Of a stretch of 64,000 nt of DNA, positions 52,012 to 62,359 are shown one piece after another; position 1 is the first letter of the stretch, and each line of letters begins with the position of its first letter. A program made the position numbers and the translations under genes. Source of the DNA: JAICLL01 sp035252155 (lineage in GTDB: Bacteria; Planctomycetota; Planctomycetia; Pirellulales; JAICIG01); NCBI GenBank assembly GCA_035252155.1, contig DATFDL010000224.1, positions 1-64,000 of the forward strand, written 5' to 3'. The notes below the pieces were generated by a model, which had not been told where the DNA came from, ran no database searches, and saw only the letters and a program-made list of their open reading frames with translations.

Positions 52012-52250
52012 ACTAAACGCCGGCAATGGGGAAATATTGCAGCAGCGGAAAAGAATTCGAGGTTGTCCGGCATCGAGACCTCCGGCACGGCGAGGTGGCC
52101 GGTGAGAATTCGGTGGATCGTGATCTCGACCAGCTTTTGGGCGACGACCGCCGCTTTCTGGGAGCGGGTCTTGAGAGACCGCTTGAATTCTTACGCGTGA
52201 AAGCGGAAGCGGACGACGTAGATGCCGCCCTTGGTGCCGCGGTTGGCCAT
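52012..52250 (-). pseudogene. Tyrosine-recombinase N-terminal remnant
   Basis: The reading starts with MANRGTKGGIYVVRFRFHA, then a TAA (52191-52193), and continues in frame as EFKRSLKTRSQKAAVVAQK and a LTGHLAVPEV segment, which matches the arm-binding region of planctomycete integrases. The stop sits where a Lys should be (HAKEFKRS). The catalytic domain is missing. It ends at 52012, just before the sigma gene, and lies close to tRNA-Leu, where integrases commonly insert. Confidence 0.65.
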
Positions 52251-52322
52251 GTTGCAGGAGCAGGCACCGGCGCCTAATTATAGGGATCGGCGGAGGCAAG
52301 CAATTGACGTAAGTCCTTGCAG

Positions 52323-52404
<82 letters not shown>

Positions 52405-52462
52405 AAGGAATTCAGCCACTCAAGTTTGGGGCATCGCCAGCGAGGCGTCAACTGCTCGCATT

Positions 52463-53650
52463 TCATCGGGCCGGCAACTCGATTTCTCGTGATTGAGGGT
52501 CGGGCTGGCGCTTGAGCAATTTGCTGAACTGAAACGCGTAGTACTTTTGCGTGGCGGCGGGCTGACCGTCGGGCGAGGCGTTGGCCACCCAGAGACGAGT
52601 CGATTGCGGCTCGAAGAGCACGTTGTGCAAATTCGATTTCATCGCCACCGGGCAATCCATCAGGTGCAGGGCGCTGGCGGCATCGAGCGAACCGGCCTGC
52701 TCACGCACCCGTCGGGCAAGCTCGTGATAACGCTGCCCGGCCGAGAGCAACACCGTGTCGGGCGTCGGTTCGGGCAGCCGTGGGTGCGATTCGCCGGGCT
52801 TCACCACTTCGAAGGTGTTCCAGTGCGCCGCCAGGCCGACCGCTTGCTTTTCGTCGCCATCGGCCACCACATAATAATATTCGCAAGTGCGCGGCGTATC
52901 GCGGAAGATCGCCACCGCTTCGTCGAGCGTGTGGGCCTCCTCGAGCACGCGCCGCACCAAGAAGGCCATGGGTGTGCCGCCCCAATGGCCGCGCCCGCCG
53001 CCGCCCATCTCGCCTACCGAGACGTGCTCGGCGTTCATGCCCGTCACCGAGCCAATGAAGCCGGCATACGTCACGTTGACAAAGGGAACGTGCCCCTCCG
53101 GCTCGGCCACAATCAACACGGCATGTTCTTGCAGCTTCCAGTCGATCGAGTAATCGAGGACGCGGCCGTGATAGAGCGTGCCGTCGCGCGTGGCGCTGTT
53201 CATCACCGCGAAGCCGCTGCAATGAAACAGTTCAGGAATGAAGTTGGCCGTCAAGGCGTCGTCGAGCGAACACTCGGCCCCGTCGGCCAGCCCTTGCAGT
53301 TCTTCCAAAAAGCGCGGGGGTATGTGGCGGCGCTGGATGGCCACGATGAGCGATATCACCTGCTTGGGATCGATCCGCACGCCCAAAAACTCGAGCCGCG
53401 AATTCTTGGCCTTCACCTCGAACAGATAGTGCAAGTTTTCTTGAATATGTTCTTTCAAGAGCGCGCCGTGCTGATAACCCATGTCGTAGGGCGCGCCTTT
53501 GAGATGGAGCACCCGGTACCCATCGATCTCTTCCAAGAATCCGTCGCCGCAACGGGCCACGGTTTGGGCCTCGGCGGGGCGGAGGGCCAACAAGATGACG
53601 GCCGCCACGGCAAGGTGGCCCAGCACGACGGCAAAACGATGCGACCGCAT
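52463..53650 (-). CDS. C45-type peptidase/acyltransferase-like secreted protein
   Basis: This 395-residue protein has a signal peptide (about residues 1-28). The N-terminal-nucleophile Cys is likely in FHCSGFAV near residue 144, with TRDGTLYHGRVLDYSIDW and NVTYAGFIGSVTGMN downstream as in the penicillin-acyltransferase-like family (C45). Members hydrolyse or transfer acyl groups on amides. Its natural substrate is not predicted. The gene ends near tRNA-Leu. Confidence 0.78.
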   Translation of the reverse strand: MRSHRFAVVLGHLAVAAVILLALRPAEAQTVARCGDGFLEEIDGYRVLHLKGAPYDMGYQHGALLKEHIQENLHYLFEVKAKNSRLEFLGVRIDPKQVISLIVAIQRRHIPPRFLEELQGLADGAECSLDDALTANFIPELFHCSGFAVMNSATRDGTLYHGRVLDYSIDWKLQEHAVLIVAEPEGHVPFVNVTYAGFIGSVTGMNAEHVSVGEMGGGGRGHWGGTPMAFLVRRVLEEAHTLDEAVAIFRDTPRTCEYYYVVADGDEKQAVGLAAHWNTFEVVKPGESHPRLPEPTPDTVLLSAGQRYHELARRVREQAGSLDAASALHLMDCPVAMKSNLHNVLFEPQSTRLWVANASPDGQPAATQKYYAFQFSKLLKRQPDPQSREIELPAR

Positions 53651-53804
53651 GAGACGGCTCCTGGTCAGGGCGGGTGGAACTCGACAACGATTATAGCGGA
53701 GAAGCGGCCCGCGGCCCTAGAGCGCCGCCACGATCGACGACCTAGGAAGGTTGTCCTACGGGCCGTTAGAATAGGGGCTTCCCCTAAACTCTCGTTGCAA
53801 CGCT

Positions 53805-53987
53805 GTGTCGCAAAACCGACTCATCTTGATCATCATGGCCGCGGTGGTTGCCTGGGGCGGCTTTTTGGCCCTCGGCAACTACTTAGCCGGCCATAATTGG
53901 CGCGGACCGGCAATGGTGATGGGATGCGTCGTCGCCTTCCTGGTATTTTGGGGGCTGATGCTCGCCTCGCGCCGCCGGCGCGGATAA
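53805..53987 (+). CDS. Small membrane protein, unknown
   Basis: This 60-residue protein starts at a GTG and has two hydrophobic segments (LILIIMAAVVAWGGFLALG and VMGCVVAFLVFWGLMLA), ending in a basic SRRRRG. It is divergent from the C45 gene and has no family. Confidence 0.5.
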   Translation: MSQNRLILIIMAAVVAWGGFLALGNYLAGHNWRGPAMVMGCVVAFLVFWGLMLASRRRRG

Positions 53988-53990
53988 CAA

Positions 53991-54090
53991 CGGACGAAAA
54001 ATTTTAGCGCCCTCACCTGGCCTCTCCCAGAGGGAGAAGCAAAGATAGATCAGCCCTCACTTGGCCTTTCCCAGCGGGAGAGGAATGCTT
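53991..54090. repeat. Two CTCTCCC-type repeat units with CGGACGAAAAA start
   Basis: ACGGACGAAAAAT is followed by CCCTCACCTGGCCTCTCCC-AGAGGG and then a second unit CCCTCACTTGGCCTTTCCC-AGCGGG. Each unit can fold into a hairpin. Similar sequence occurs at 39218 (inverted) and near 41085. Confidence 0.6.
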
Positions 54091-54095
54091 CCACC

Positions 54096-55214
54096 ATGAA
54101 GATCGTCGAAGTTCGCACCATCGCCCTTGGCGGCGCCACGCACGACCACGGCTGGCCCGGCGGCACCGATCCCAATGTGCAGTACAACACGCTCGTCGAG
54201 GTCGTCACCGATGAGGGCTTCACCGGCCTGGGAAGTTGCTACACCACGCGGGCGCTGGTCGAAGGCTCGCTGGAGCTACTGCGGCCGCATCTGATCGGCG
54301 AGACGGCCCTGGAAGCCGAACGGGTGAGCGAGAAACTGCGGCAGTCGATGTTCTGGCTCGGCCGCGGCGGCTCGGTCGAGCACACGATCAGCGGCATCGA
54401 CATCGCGCTGTGGGACCTGCTGGGCAAGGCTGTGGGCCAGCCCGTCTCGCGGTTGCTGGGCGGCGATTATCGCGACCGGATCAAGCCTTACGCGTCGATG
54501 CTGTTTGAAGAGCCGGGCCTGCTGCGCGACAAGCTGGCCGAGCAAGTGTCGCGGGGCTTTCGGGCCATCAAGCTCGGCTGGCGACCGTTCGGTCGCGTCA
54601 GCCGGCAGTACGACGAGCTGTTGGTGCGCACGGCCCGCGACACCGTGGGCGACGAGGTTGAACTGATGGTCGATGCCGGCGGCAGCGAGCAGTTTTGGCC
54701 GCACGGCGTAAGCTGGGCCCGCGAGACGGCCAAAATGCTCGGCCAGTATGGCGTGGTCTGGTTCGAAGAAGCGCTCAAACCGGACGATGTCGAGGGTTTC
54801 CTCGAGCTGCGCCAAACCTCGCCGGTGTTGATCGCGACGGGCGAAGTGCTCACTCGCCGGCAATCGTTTCAGCCGTTCATCGAAAATCGCGCGGTCGACA
54901 TCATTCAGCCCGATCTGACCAAGTGCGGCGGCTTGAGCGAAGGCCGACGGCTGGGCTGGGCGGCTTACGATCATGGTGTGTTGTTGGTGCCTCATGGTTG
55001 GAACACGGGCGTGGGCGTCGCGGCCGATTTGGCGCTTTCGGCGGCGATGCCGGTAGCCCGCTGGATCGAATTTCAGACCGGCGTGCCGTACATCGAGGAA
55101 ATCATTTCGCCGCGGTTCAAGCTCGATGCCGAAGGCATGTTGCACGTGCCGACAGGGCCGGGCTTGGGCATCGAGCTCAATCTTGATGCGGTGGAAAGAT
55201 ACTCCCGCCGATGA
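54096..55214 (+). CDS. Enolase-superfamily mandelate-racemase-like enzyme
   Basis: This 372-residue protein has the expected barrel: catalytic K in FRAIKLGW, metal ligands in LMVDAGG, WFEEAL and ATGEVL, and the end-strand H in VPHGWNTG. SGIDIALWDLLGKA near 104 is the barrel start. The family covers racemases and sugar-acid dehydratases, and I cannot tell which substrate it uses. It has repeats in its 5' flank. Confidence 0.85.
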   Translation: MKIVEVRTIALGGATHDHGWPGGTDPNVQYNTLVEVVTDEGFTGLGSCYTTRALVEGSLELLRPHLIGETALEAERVSEKLRQSMFWLGRGGSVEHTISGIDIALWDLLGKAVGQPVSRLLGGDYRDRIKPYASMLFEEPGLLRDKLAEQVSRGFRAIKLGWRPFGRVSRQYDELLVRTARDTVGDEVELMVDAGGSEQFWPHGVSWARETAKMLGQYGVVWFEEALKPDDVEGFLELRQTSPVLIATGEVLTRRQSFQPFIENRAVDIIQPDLTKCGGLSEGRRLGWAAYDHGVLLVPHGWNTGVGVAADLALSAAMPVARWIEFQTGVPYIEEIISPRFKLDAEGMLHVPTGPGLGIELNLDAVERYSRR

Positions 55215-55436
55215 CCGGGCATAATGACATCACGTGCTGTTATCGGTGGCCGGGGCAGAAGCTGGCCGCATTCGATATGGCAATCAGAAAACGCTTGTCC
55301 GGGCCAGCGATGCCCCGGTGGTAGACCTGCCGGGGCATCGCCGCGATTAACCTCCGCCGTGAATTTCGTCGTTTAGATCGCGGCTCTGCCCCAGCCGCCT
55401 CTTTAGCCGGCCCAAATTCTCACAAGACGCGGGTTG

Positions 55437-56654
55437 TCACTCGATCGCGTCGAGCCCTTCGGCCAGCGCGGCCTGCACCCATTCGGACGATTCGATGCCC
55501 ACGGAGAGGCGAATGGTGCCGTGAGTGATGCCCAGGGCCTCGCGCGCCGCATCGGGCATTGATCGATGACTTGTCGAGGCCGGATGACTGAGCGTAGTGC
55601 TCAGGTCACCAAGAGACGGGCAAAAGGCAATCTGACGGGCGCCGGCGATCAACCGCTCGGCGGCGTCGCGGCCGCCCTTCAAAGTGAATGTGACCATATT
55701 GCCGAATCGCCCCTCGAATTGCCGCGCGGCCAACGCGTGATTGGGGTGAGCGGCAAGGCCGGGATAATCGACTTGCGCGACTTCATCGCGGGCTTGCAAA
55801 AATTGCGATGCCGCCAGGGCATTGGCGCCCGCCCGTTCGGCTCGCAGGGACAATGTACCCAGGCCACGCAACGCCAGCCAGCAATCGAAGGGACTGGTTG
55901 ACCAACCCCACGTCGATTGCGTGGAAACAACGCGCTGCCAATCGGCTGCGCGGCCGCAGAGCAAGCCGAGCAAGACGTCGCTATGACCGCTCATCAACTT
56001 GGTCAGGCTTTCGACCACCAGGTCGGCTCCAAGCTCCAGCGGCCGGCAAAGCACCGGCGTAGCAAACGTGTTGTCAACCAGCAAGCGAGCACCGCGCTCA
56101 CGCGCCAGTTTCGCCAGCGCCGCGATGTCTGAAACACGCAGACGGGGATTGGTGATCGTCTCGACCACCAGCAGCCGCGTGTGCGGGCGGAACGCCGCCG
56201 CCGTGGCGGCCGGGTCGCAGGTATCGACCACGGTCGATTCGATACCGAGCCGCGGCAACTCGGCGGCGAAAAGCTGTGAGCTACGGCCATAGAGCTGATT
56301 GCTGACCACAACATGCTGGCCCGGCTCAAGGTGAGCAATGGCGGCCAAGGCCAGGGCGGCCATGCCCGAACTACAGACGGTGGCCCGCTCGGCGCGGTGC
56401 AGGTCGCGGCATTTTTCGGCGAGCAGGTCGGCATTGGGGTGGCCATCGCGGCTATAGACGTAGCCGGGCATCTCGCCGGAGAGCAGCCGGCTGGCGTCAT
56501 CGGGCGAGCCACACCGATAGACTGACGCCAAGTAAATAGGCGGCGACGCCGGCTCGGTTGGTTGGGGCGGCAATGGAGATTGCCGGGGGCAAAGATCGTC
56601 GGGCGTGGGCGGCTGTCCGGCCGGCAATGAAGACCCTTGGTTCGGTGCGCCCAT
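55437..56654 (-). CDS. PLP-dependent Cys/Met metabolism enzyme (trans-sulfuration type)
   Basis: This 405-residue protein has the pattern of the cystathionine gamma-synthase/lyase group: YSRDGHPNADLLAEK, SSGMAAL, LLVDNTFATPVL, and ESLTKLMSGHSD with the PLP-binding Lys near 217. It makes or breaks C-S bonds in Cys or Met precursors. Family-level specificity (MetB, MetC, MetY or Mgl) is unclear. It is 10 bases after csrA on the same strand. Confidence 0.83.
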   Translation of the reverse strand: MGAPNQGSSLPAGQPPTPDDLCPRQSPLPPQPTEPASPPIYLASVYRCGSPDDASRLLSGEMPGYVYSRDGHPNADLLAEKCRDLHRAERATVCSSGMAALALAAIAHLEPGQHVVVSNQLYGRSSQLFAAELPRLGIESTVVDTCDPAATAAAFRPHTRLLVVETITNPRLRVSDIAALAKLARERGARLLVDNTFATPVLCRPLELGADLVVESLTKLMSGHSDVLLGLLCGRAADWQRVVSTQSTWGWSTSPFDCWLALRGLGTLSLRAERAGANALAASQFLQARDEVAQVDYPGLAAHPNHALAARQFEGRFGNMVTFTLKGGRDAAERLIAGARQIAFCPSLGDLSTTLSHPASTSHRSMPDAAREALGITHGTIRLSVGIESSEWVQAALAEGLDAIE

Positions 56655-56664
56655 GAGCTAGATT

Positions 56665-56883
56665 CTAAGCCGATGCGCTAGCCAGGCAACTTGGCTTCGC
56701 CGGCTTCGCTTGCGCGTCGGAGCGGCGTGTATCGCTTTCTTCCAGTTCGGCGCGCACAATGGCTAGGTGCGGCGGAGCATCGATTCCGATCCGTACTACT
56801 CCCGGCGAAATGCGGACCACGGTGATCGTCACTTCGTCACCGACCCGGATACGTTCATCAACCTTGCGAGACAATACCAGCAT
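56665..56883 (-). CDS. csrA: Carbon storage regulator CsrA
   Basis: This 72-residue RNA-binding protein has the standard LVLSRKVDERIRVGDEVTITV start and an IDAPPHLAIVR segment. The conserved R6 and R44-type residues (LSRK, VRAEL) are kept. It binds GGA-containing hairpins to control translation. It lies upstream of the PLP enzyme gene. Confidence 0.93.
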   Translation of the reverse strand: MLVLSRKVDERIRVGDEVTITVVRISPGVVRIGIDAPPHLAIVRAELEESDTRRSDAQAKPAKPSCLASASA

Positions 56884-56997
56884 AATCGGCCTCCGTGCAA
56901 AGAGGGTTTTTGGCTTAAAGTGCTTGCAGCTTGGGTGCTAGCATAGTGATGCTAGCACGGCCGTGCAAGCTTGGTCCAAAAAGTACCGCAAAGCCTT

Positions 56998-58014
56998 GTG
57001 AAGACAGACGTTATTGCTATCGACCCGACTCGTCCGGACGGCCAGTTGCTGACCCGGGCGGGCCAAATACTTGGCCGAGGCGGCCTCGTGGCGTTTCCCA
57101 CCGAGACCGTCTACGGCCTAGGCGCCAATGCCTTGGACACCGACGCCGTAGGGCGGATATTCACGGCCAAAGGGCGGCCGGCGACGAACCCTCTGATCGT
57201 TCACATTGCGGAGGTTTCCGAGGTCAAGCAGGTTGCCGACGATTGGCCTAAGATTGCCGCTCAGTTGGCGCAGTCTTACTGGCCTGGGCCGCTGACACTT
57301 ATCTTACCCAAGGCGGCCGCAGTGCCCGACGTGGTGACGGCTGGCGGCGCGACGGTGGCCATCCGCTTGCCGGCGCATCGAGTCGCGCGCGGTCTGATCC
57401 GCACCGCCGGAGTGCCCCTGGCAGCTCCGAGCGCCAATCGCTCGATGCGGATCAGTCCTACGCGCGCCGAGCATGTGATGGCCGGACTGGCCGGGCGAAT
57501 CGACCTGGTGCTCGACGGCGGCCCCACGCCCGGAGGCCTGGAGTCGACCGTAATCGACCTGACAAGTTCGCCGCCGAGGCTGCTGCGCCCCGGGCTGGTT
57601 TCCCGCGACGAAATCGAAGCGGTGATCGGACCAATCCAGTTGCCGGAGTCAAACGCCGAGCGGCCACCTGCGTCTGGACCCGTGCGGTCACCGGGCATGA
57701 TGCAGCGACATTATGCCCCGACGGCGCCGTTGGAATGCGTGGCTTCGGAAAGCTGGCGGCGCGTCGAAGAGCTCCATCGGCACGGGGCGCGGATCGGTTG
57801 GCTGACATTCCACGGCGGGGCACCGATATCGCACTCGGGAGTGTCGGTGATCGAGCTGCCCGACGACCCAGCGGCCTACGCTGCCGGGCTGTATGCGGCG
57901 TTGCACGCGTTCGATGCCCAGGCCGTCGATCGGATTGTCGTCGAAATGCCGCCCGAGACCGACGCCTGGCTCGCCATCCGCGATCGGCTCCGCCGAGCGG
58001 GTAGCTCGGCGTAG
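56998..58014 (+). CDS. sua5: Threonylcarbamoyl-AMP synthase (Sua5/YrdC type)
   Basis: This 338-residue protein has the YrdC domain (VAFPTETVYGLGANA, TNPLIVHI, WPGPLTLI, SANRS near residue 150) and a C-terminal Sua5 domain (SPGMMQRHYAPTAPLE, near 225-240). It makes threonylcarbamoyl-AMP from Thr, bicarbonate and ATP for the t6A modification of tRNA. I choose the GTG at 56998; a TTG at 56971 would add nine residues. It is divergent from csrA. Confidence 0.85.
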   Translation: MKTDVIAIDPTRPDGQLLTRAGQILGRGGLVAFPTETVYGLGANALDTDAVGRIFTAKGRPATNPLIVHIAEVSEVKQVADDWPKIAAQLAQSYWPGPLTLILPKAAAVPDVVTAGGATVAIRLPAHRVARGLIRTAGVPLAAPSANRSMRISPTRAEHVMAGLAGRIDLVLDGGPTPGGLESTVIDLTSSPPRLLRPGLVSRDEIEAVIGPIQLPESNAERPPASGPVRSPGMMQRHYAPTAPLECVASESWRRVEELHRHGARIGWLTFHGGAPISHSGVSVIELPDDPAAYAAGLYAALHAFDAQAVDRIVVEMPPETDAWLAIRDRLRRAGSSA

Positions 58015-58067
58015 GGCGTCGCTTGGTTGCGGCCGATTGGCAGGTGGGGCATTGGTCGGGTAAATTG

Positions 58068-58111
58068 TAGGGAACGCCCCCTGGCGGCGCGCCGGGAGAG
58101 GGCGTTCCCTA
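58068..58111. repeat. Inverted repeat with TAGGGAACGCCC arms
   Basis: TAGGGAACGCCC (58068-58079) pairs with GGGCGTTCCCTA (58100-58111), around a GC-rich loop. It may act as a terminator for sua5, and resembles the hairpin at window start. Confidence 0.5.
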
Positions 58112-58255
58112 ATCGGTTTTGACATTCAAAAACGGCATGTGGACCAGCCGCCCTCGGCTGGTTCCGCGACGCCGACTGGCGTCGGCGACACAGCCGAGGG
58201 CGGCTGTGCCACATGGCCGTTCCCACAATTATCGATTTTGAACGTCAAAACCGAT
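58112..58255. repeat. Palindromic element of about 144 bp
   Basis: The arms ATCGGTTTTGAC...TTCAAAA at 58112 and their complement ending at 58255 extend inward to CAGCCGCCCTCGGCTG-type sequence on both sides of a GACGCCGACTGGCGTC hairpin. The right arm carries 17 extra bases. It is MITE-like but I see no flanking duplication. Confidence 0.6.
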
Positions 58256-58304
58256 CAGACGCTCGCGATCAAAACTTTATCTCCCTCAACCGGAGCAACA
58301 TCCT

Positions 58305-59678
58305 TTGAACTTTGCAGACTCGCCGATCGTGGCCGAATATCGTCGCCGAACGCCGGGTTCGGCCGAATTGGCGCGGCAGGCCGCTTCGGTCTTTCCGGGC
58401 GGCGTTACCCACGATGGCCGCATCCTGGAGCCATACCCAATCTATGTCGATCGAGCAGCCGGTCCGCGCAAGTGGGACGTCGACGGCAATGAATACGTCG
58501 ATTACACCGGCGGCCACGGTGCGCTGCTGCTCGGACACAATCATCCGCAAGTGGTCGAAGCCGTGCATCGGCAACTCGACCGCGGCACGCATTTCGGGTC
58601 GTGCCATGCCTGGGAGGTCAGTTGGGGCCAGTGGGTCGAGCGGCTGGTGCCTTCGGCCGAGCGGGTGCGCTTCACTAGTTCGGGCACCGAAGCCACAATG
58701 ATGGCCATGCGGCTGGCCCGCGCCTTTACGGGCAAGCCCAAGGTGATGCGGTTTTTGGGGCATTTTCACGGCTGGCACGATCACGCGGCCTTTGGCGTCG
58801 GCTCGCATTTCGACGGCACGCCGACGCCCGGCGTGCTGGCCGAAGTGGCCGGCAACGTGGTGCTGGCTCCGCCGGGCGACCTGGCGGGCACACGTGCCGT
58901 GCTCGACGCACACCCCGACATCGCGGCAGCCATTATCGAACCGACCGGCGCGAGCTGGGGCCAGGTGCCGGTGCTGAAGGATTTTTTAGTGGGCCTGCGG
59001 GAGCTGACGGCCCAGCGTAGCGTGCAGTTGATCTTCGACGAAGTCATCAGCGGCTTTCGCTGCGCGCCGGGCGGAGCACAGCAGTGCTACGAGGTGCGCC
59101 CCGACCTGACCACGCTGGCCAAGATCCTGGCGGGCGGCTTGCCCGGCGGCGCAGTCGCGGGTCGCAAAGACATTCTCGATGCCCTCGATCTTGAGCGATC
59201 GGCCGCCAGCGGACGTGAAAAAGTGCCCCACCAGGGTACGTTCAATGCCAACCCACTTTCGGCCGTGGCCGGGGCGACCACGTTGGAGATCGTCGGCACG
59301 ACCGACGTCTGTGAGCGGGCGAACGACTACGCCGCGCGGCTGCGCGAAGAGCTCAACCGCGTGTTGCGCGACGAGCGCGTACCCTGGGCCGTCTATGGCA
59401 CGTACTCTGGCTTTCATGTTTTCACCAACCCGCAAAAGCTGGACATCACCGCCGCCGACATCGACGCCGGCAAGTATGATTACCGCGTGCTCAAGGCCGC
59501 CGTGCCCCGTTCGTTGGCTACCAAACTGCGGCTGGGAATGATGATCCACGACGTCGAGATCTTTTCGTGGCCCGGCGGGCCGACCTCGGCCGTGCATAGC
59601 ATAGACGATCTGCAACAGACCGCCGATGCCTTCCGCCGCACGCTGAAGATGTTGCGGGCGGAGGGCGAAATAAGCTGA
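58305..59678 (+). CDS. Class III aminotransferase, glutamate-1-semialdehyde aminomutase type
   Basis: This 457-residue protein starts at a TTG and has the GSA-aminotransferase layout: VDGNEYVDYTGGHGALLLGHNHP near 64, SSGTEATMMAMRLAR near 125, IFDEVISGFR near 244, and TTLAKILAGGLPGG with the PLP-Lys near 270. In tetrapyrrole synthesis HemL moves the amino group of glutamate-1-semialdehyde. Paralogues act on other substrates, so the role here is uncertain, and no other heme gene is beside it. Confidence 0.78.
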   Translation: MNFADSPIVAEYRRRTPGSAELARQAASVFPGGVTHDGRILEPYPIYVDRAAGPRKWDVDGNEYVDYTGGHGALLLGHNHPQVVEAVHRQLDRGTHFGSCHAWEVSWGQWVERLVPSAERVRFTSSGTEATMMAMRLARAFTGKPKVMRFLGHFHGWHDHAAFGVGSHFDGTPTPGVLAEVAGNVVLAPPGDLAGTRAVLDAHPDIAAAIIEPTGASWGQVPVLKDFLVGLRELTAQRSVQLIFDEVISGFRCAPGGAQQCYEVRPDLTTLAKILAGGLPGGAVAGRKDILDALDLERSAASGREKVPHQGTFNANPLSAVAGATTLEIVGTTDVCERANDYAARLREELNRVLRDERVPWAVYGTYSGFHVFTNPQKLDITAADIDAGKYDYRVLKAAVPRSLATKLRLGMMIHDVEIFSWPGGPTSAVHSIDDLQQTADAFRRTLKMLRAEGEIS

Positions 59679-59751
59679 GTCGCTGTCCGTTCGTTGCCGC
59701 CTAACAAACAGGCAAAAAAATTGCGGGCAAAAAAATGGAATTAAGGGATGA

Positions 59752-60174
59752 TTATTCCCCGATCACCTTCACCAGCACGCGTTTGTCGCGGCGCCCGTCG
59801 AACTCTCCATAGAAGATCTGCTCCCAGGGGCCGAAGTCAAGTTTGCCCCCGGTGATTGCCACCACGACTTCGCGGCCCATCACCTGCCGCTTCAGATGGG
59901 CGTCGGCATTGTCCTCGCCCGTGCGGTTGTGCTGATAGCGTGCCGGCGAGGCATCGAACGGCGCCAGCCCTTCGAGCCATTTCTTGTAGTCCTCGTGCAG
60001 GCCAGATTCATCGTCGTTGATAAAGACGCTGGCCGTGATGTGCATTGCGTTGACCAGGCAGAGCCCCTCGCGGACTTGGCTTTGGCGGACGATCTCTTCG
60101 ACCCGCGGCGTAATGTTCAAAAACGCCATTCGGGCAGGCAGGTTGAACGTGAGATACGCAGTATGAGATTTCAT
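59752..60174 (-). CDS. YjbQ-family (UPF0047) protein
   Basis: This 140-residue protein matches Yjb[18 protein letters not shown] near 37, and the end motif [18 protein letters not shown]. Members bind zinc and have reported thiamine-phosphate synthase activity, which is weak. Its C-terminal motif [14 protein letters not shown] is intact. It converges on the preceding aminotransferase gene. Confidence 0.85.
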   Translation of the reverse strand: MKSHTAYLTFNLPARMAFLNITPRVEEIVRQSQVREGLCLVNAMHITASVFINDDESGLHEDYKKWLEGLAPFDASPARYQHNRTGEDNADAHLKRQVMGREVVVAITGGKLDFGPWEQIFYGEFDGRRDKRVLVKVIGE

Positions 60175-60319
60175 AATGCTATAAGGTAATGCTATTCCGC
60201 CGGGTTCGCCCAGTCCCTTTGACCGTGCGATCTGCTACAATGAGGGCCGCACCGAGCCGTCTGGAGCGGCCATCGTGGGTGATCCGACTCGGCGCTGCCA
60301 TCTCAGACGAAAGAAACCG

Positions 60320-60547
60320 ATGTCGCCCGCTGAACAAAAGGTACTCGCGATTTTCCGCATGTATCGCGTCTCGCCTTACCAGATGTTGTGTCTAAATCGC
60401 GTCACCCAGGGCAATCTGGAGGCCCCGCTCCAGCGGCTGATCCAGCGGGGGCTGGTCGTCAAGGAACGCACCAAGGACGCCTACCACCTGACGCCCGCCG
60501 GGTATGTGGCCGCGCAGTCAGAGACCGAGAGCCCAGTGGCGTCGTAA
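60320..60547 (+). CDS. Small winged-helix protein
   Basis: This 75-residue protein has a winged-helix outline: SPYQMLCLNRVTQGNLEAPLQRLIQRGLVVKE, then a wing YHLTPAGYVAA. It could be a DNA-binding domain without a sensor. It is followed by a palindromic repeat at 60549. The ATG at 60320 gives the natural N-terminus. Confidence 0.6.
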   Translation: MSPAEQKVLAIFRMYRVSPYQMLCLNRVTQGNLEAPLQRLIQRGLVVKERTKDAYHLTPAGYVAAQSETESPVAS

Positions 60548-60548
60548 C

Positions 60549-60619
60549 ACGGAATTCATTCCATTCCGTTCAAACACGGAGTGCATGCTTTTCTTCGAGA
60601 GGAATGGAATAAATTCCGT
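60549..60619. repeat. Palindromic hairpin with ACGGAATT arms
   Basis: ACGGAATTCATTCCATTCC at 60549 and GGAATGGAATAAATTCCGT at 60601 pair with one mismatch across about 33 nt. It could be a terminator between convergent genes or a small repeated element. Confidence 0.6.
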
Positions 60620-60652
60620 TCTACGAACGGGGTGCCAGTTGGCTCAGGCCGA

Positions 60653-61213
60653 TCACGCCGCCCGGCGGCGCGGGCGGCACTGCGCGGCGCGGCGGCGGAT
60701 CTCGTCGTGCGCGAGCAACTCGAAGCGGGCCGGCGTCTGTTCCGAGCCGGGGCGCTCGATGAATACGCTCGTCGCGGCATGCAACAGCCGCGGTACGTAG
60801 AACCAGGCCCGCTCGAGCGACTCGGTCGGCTGGTCCGAGGCAATCACGATCAAATCGCATGAACCAATTTCATTCGCCATTCGGGCCAGCGCCGTGAACG
60901 GGTCGCCTGGAATCAGCCGCACGCGCGCCGGCGTGGTCTTCAAGAGTGAGTGGATCTCTTTTAGTGAAAGGCCGTCGCTTTCGGCCGGCGGGCGCAACTC
61001 GAACAGGTCGATGCCGGCATAGTTTACCAGCTCATCCGTGCCGCGCGTGGCCGCCTCGATCATTCGCCGCGCCCGCTGCCCTGTACGCAAGCCGACTTCC
61101 AAAATCCTGCGCGCTCGGTTGCGCCGGATCGCCCGGTAGATGATCCGGTCGCCGGGCGGCTTGGAAAAATACGTAAGGTGCGCCAGCCGAATCGCGTCGA
61201 GCAATCTTCGCAT
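60653..61213 (-). CDS. Methyltransferase-like protein, uncertain
   Basis: This 186-residue protein resembles a class I Rossmann core: RRILEVGLRTGQRARRMIEAA (motif I region), GIDLFEL (motif II acidic end) and LIPGDPFTALARM with DLIVIASDQPTES. The GxGxG pattern is weak (EVGLRTG), so SAM use is uncertain. The C-terminus is Arg-rich. I use the ATG at 61213. Confidence 0.55.
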   Translation of the reverse strand: MRRLLDAIRLAHLTYFSKPPGDRIIYRAIRRNRARRILEVGLRTGQRARRMIEAATRGTDELVNYAGIDLFELRPPAESDGLSLKEIHSLLKTTPARVRLIPGDPFTALARMANEIGSCDLIVIASDQPTESLERAWFYVPRLLHAATSVFIERPGSEQTPARFELLAHDEIRRRAAQCRPRRRAA

Positions 61214-61286
61214 GTTAATCATCTTCGGCAGAAAAAGCGGTAAAGTCGAATGCAGACCCGTGATAGGGCGACTATACTAGACCCCC

Positions 61287-62351
<1,065 letters not shown>

Positions 62352-62359
62352 CACCTTCC

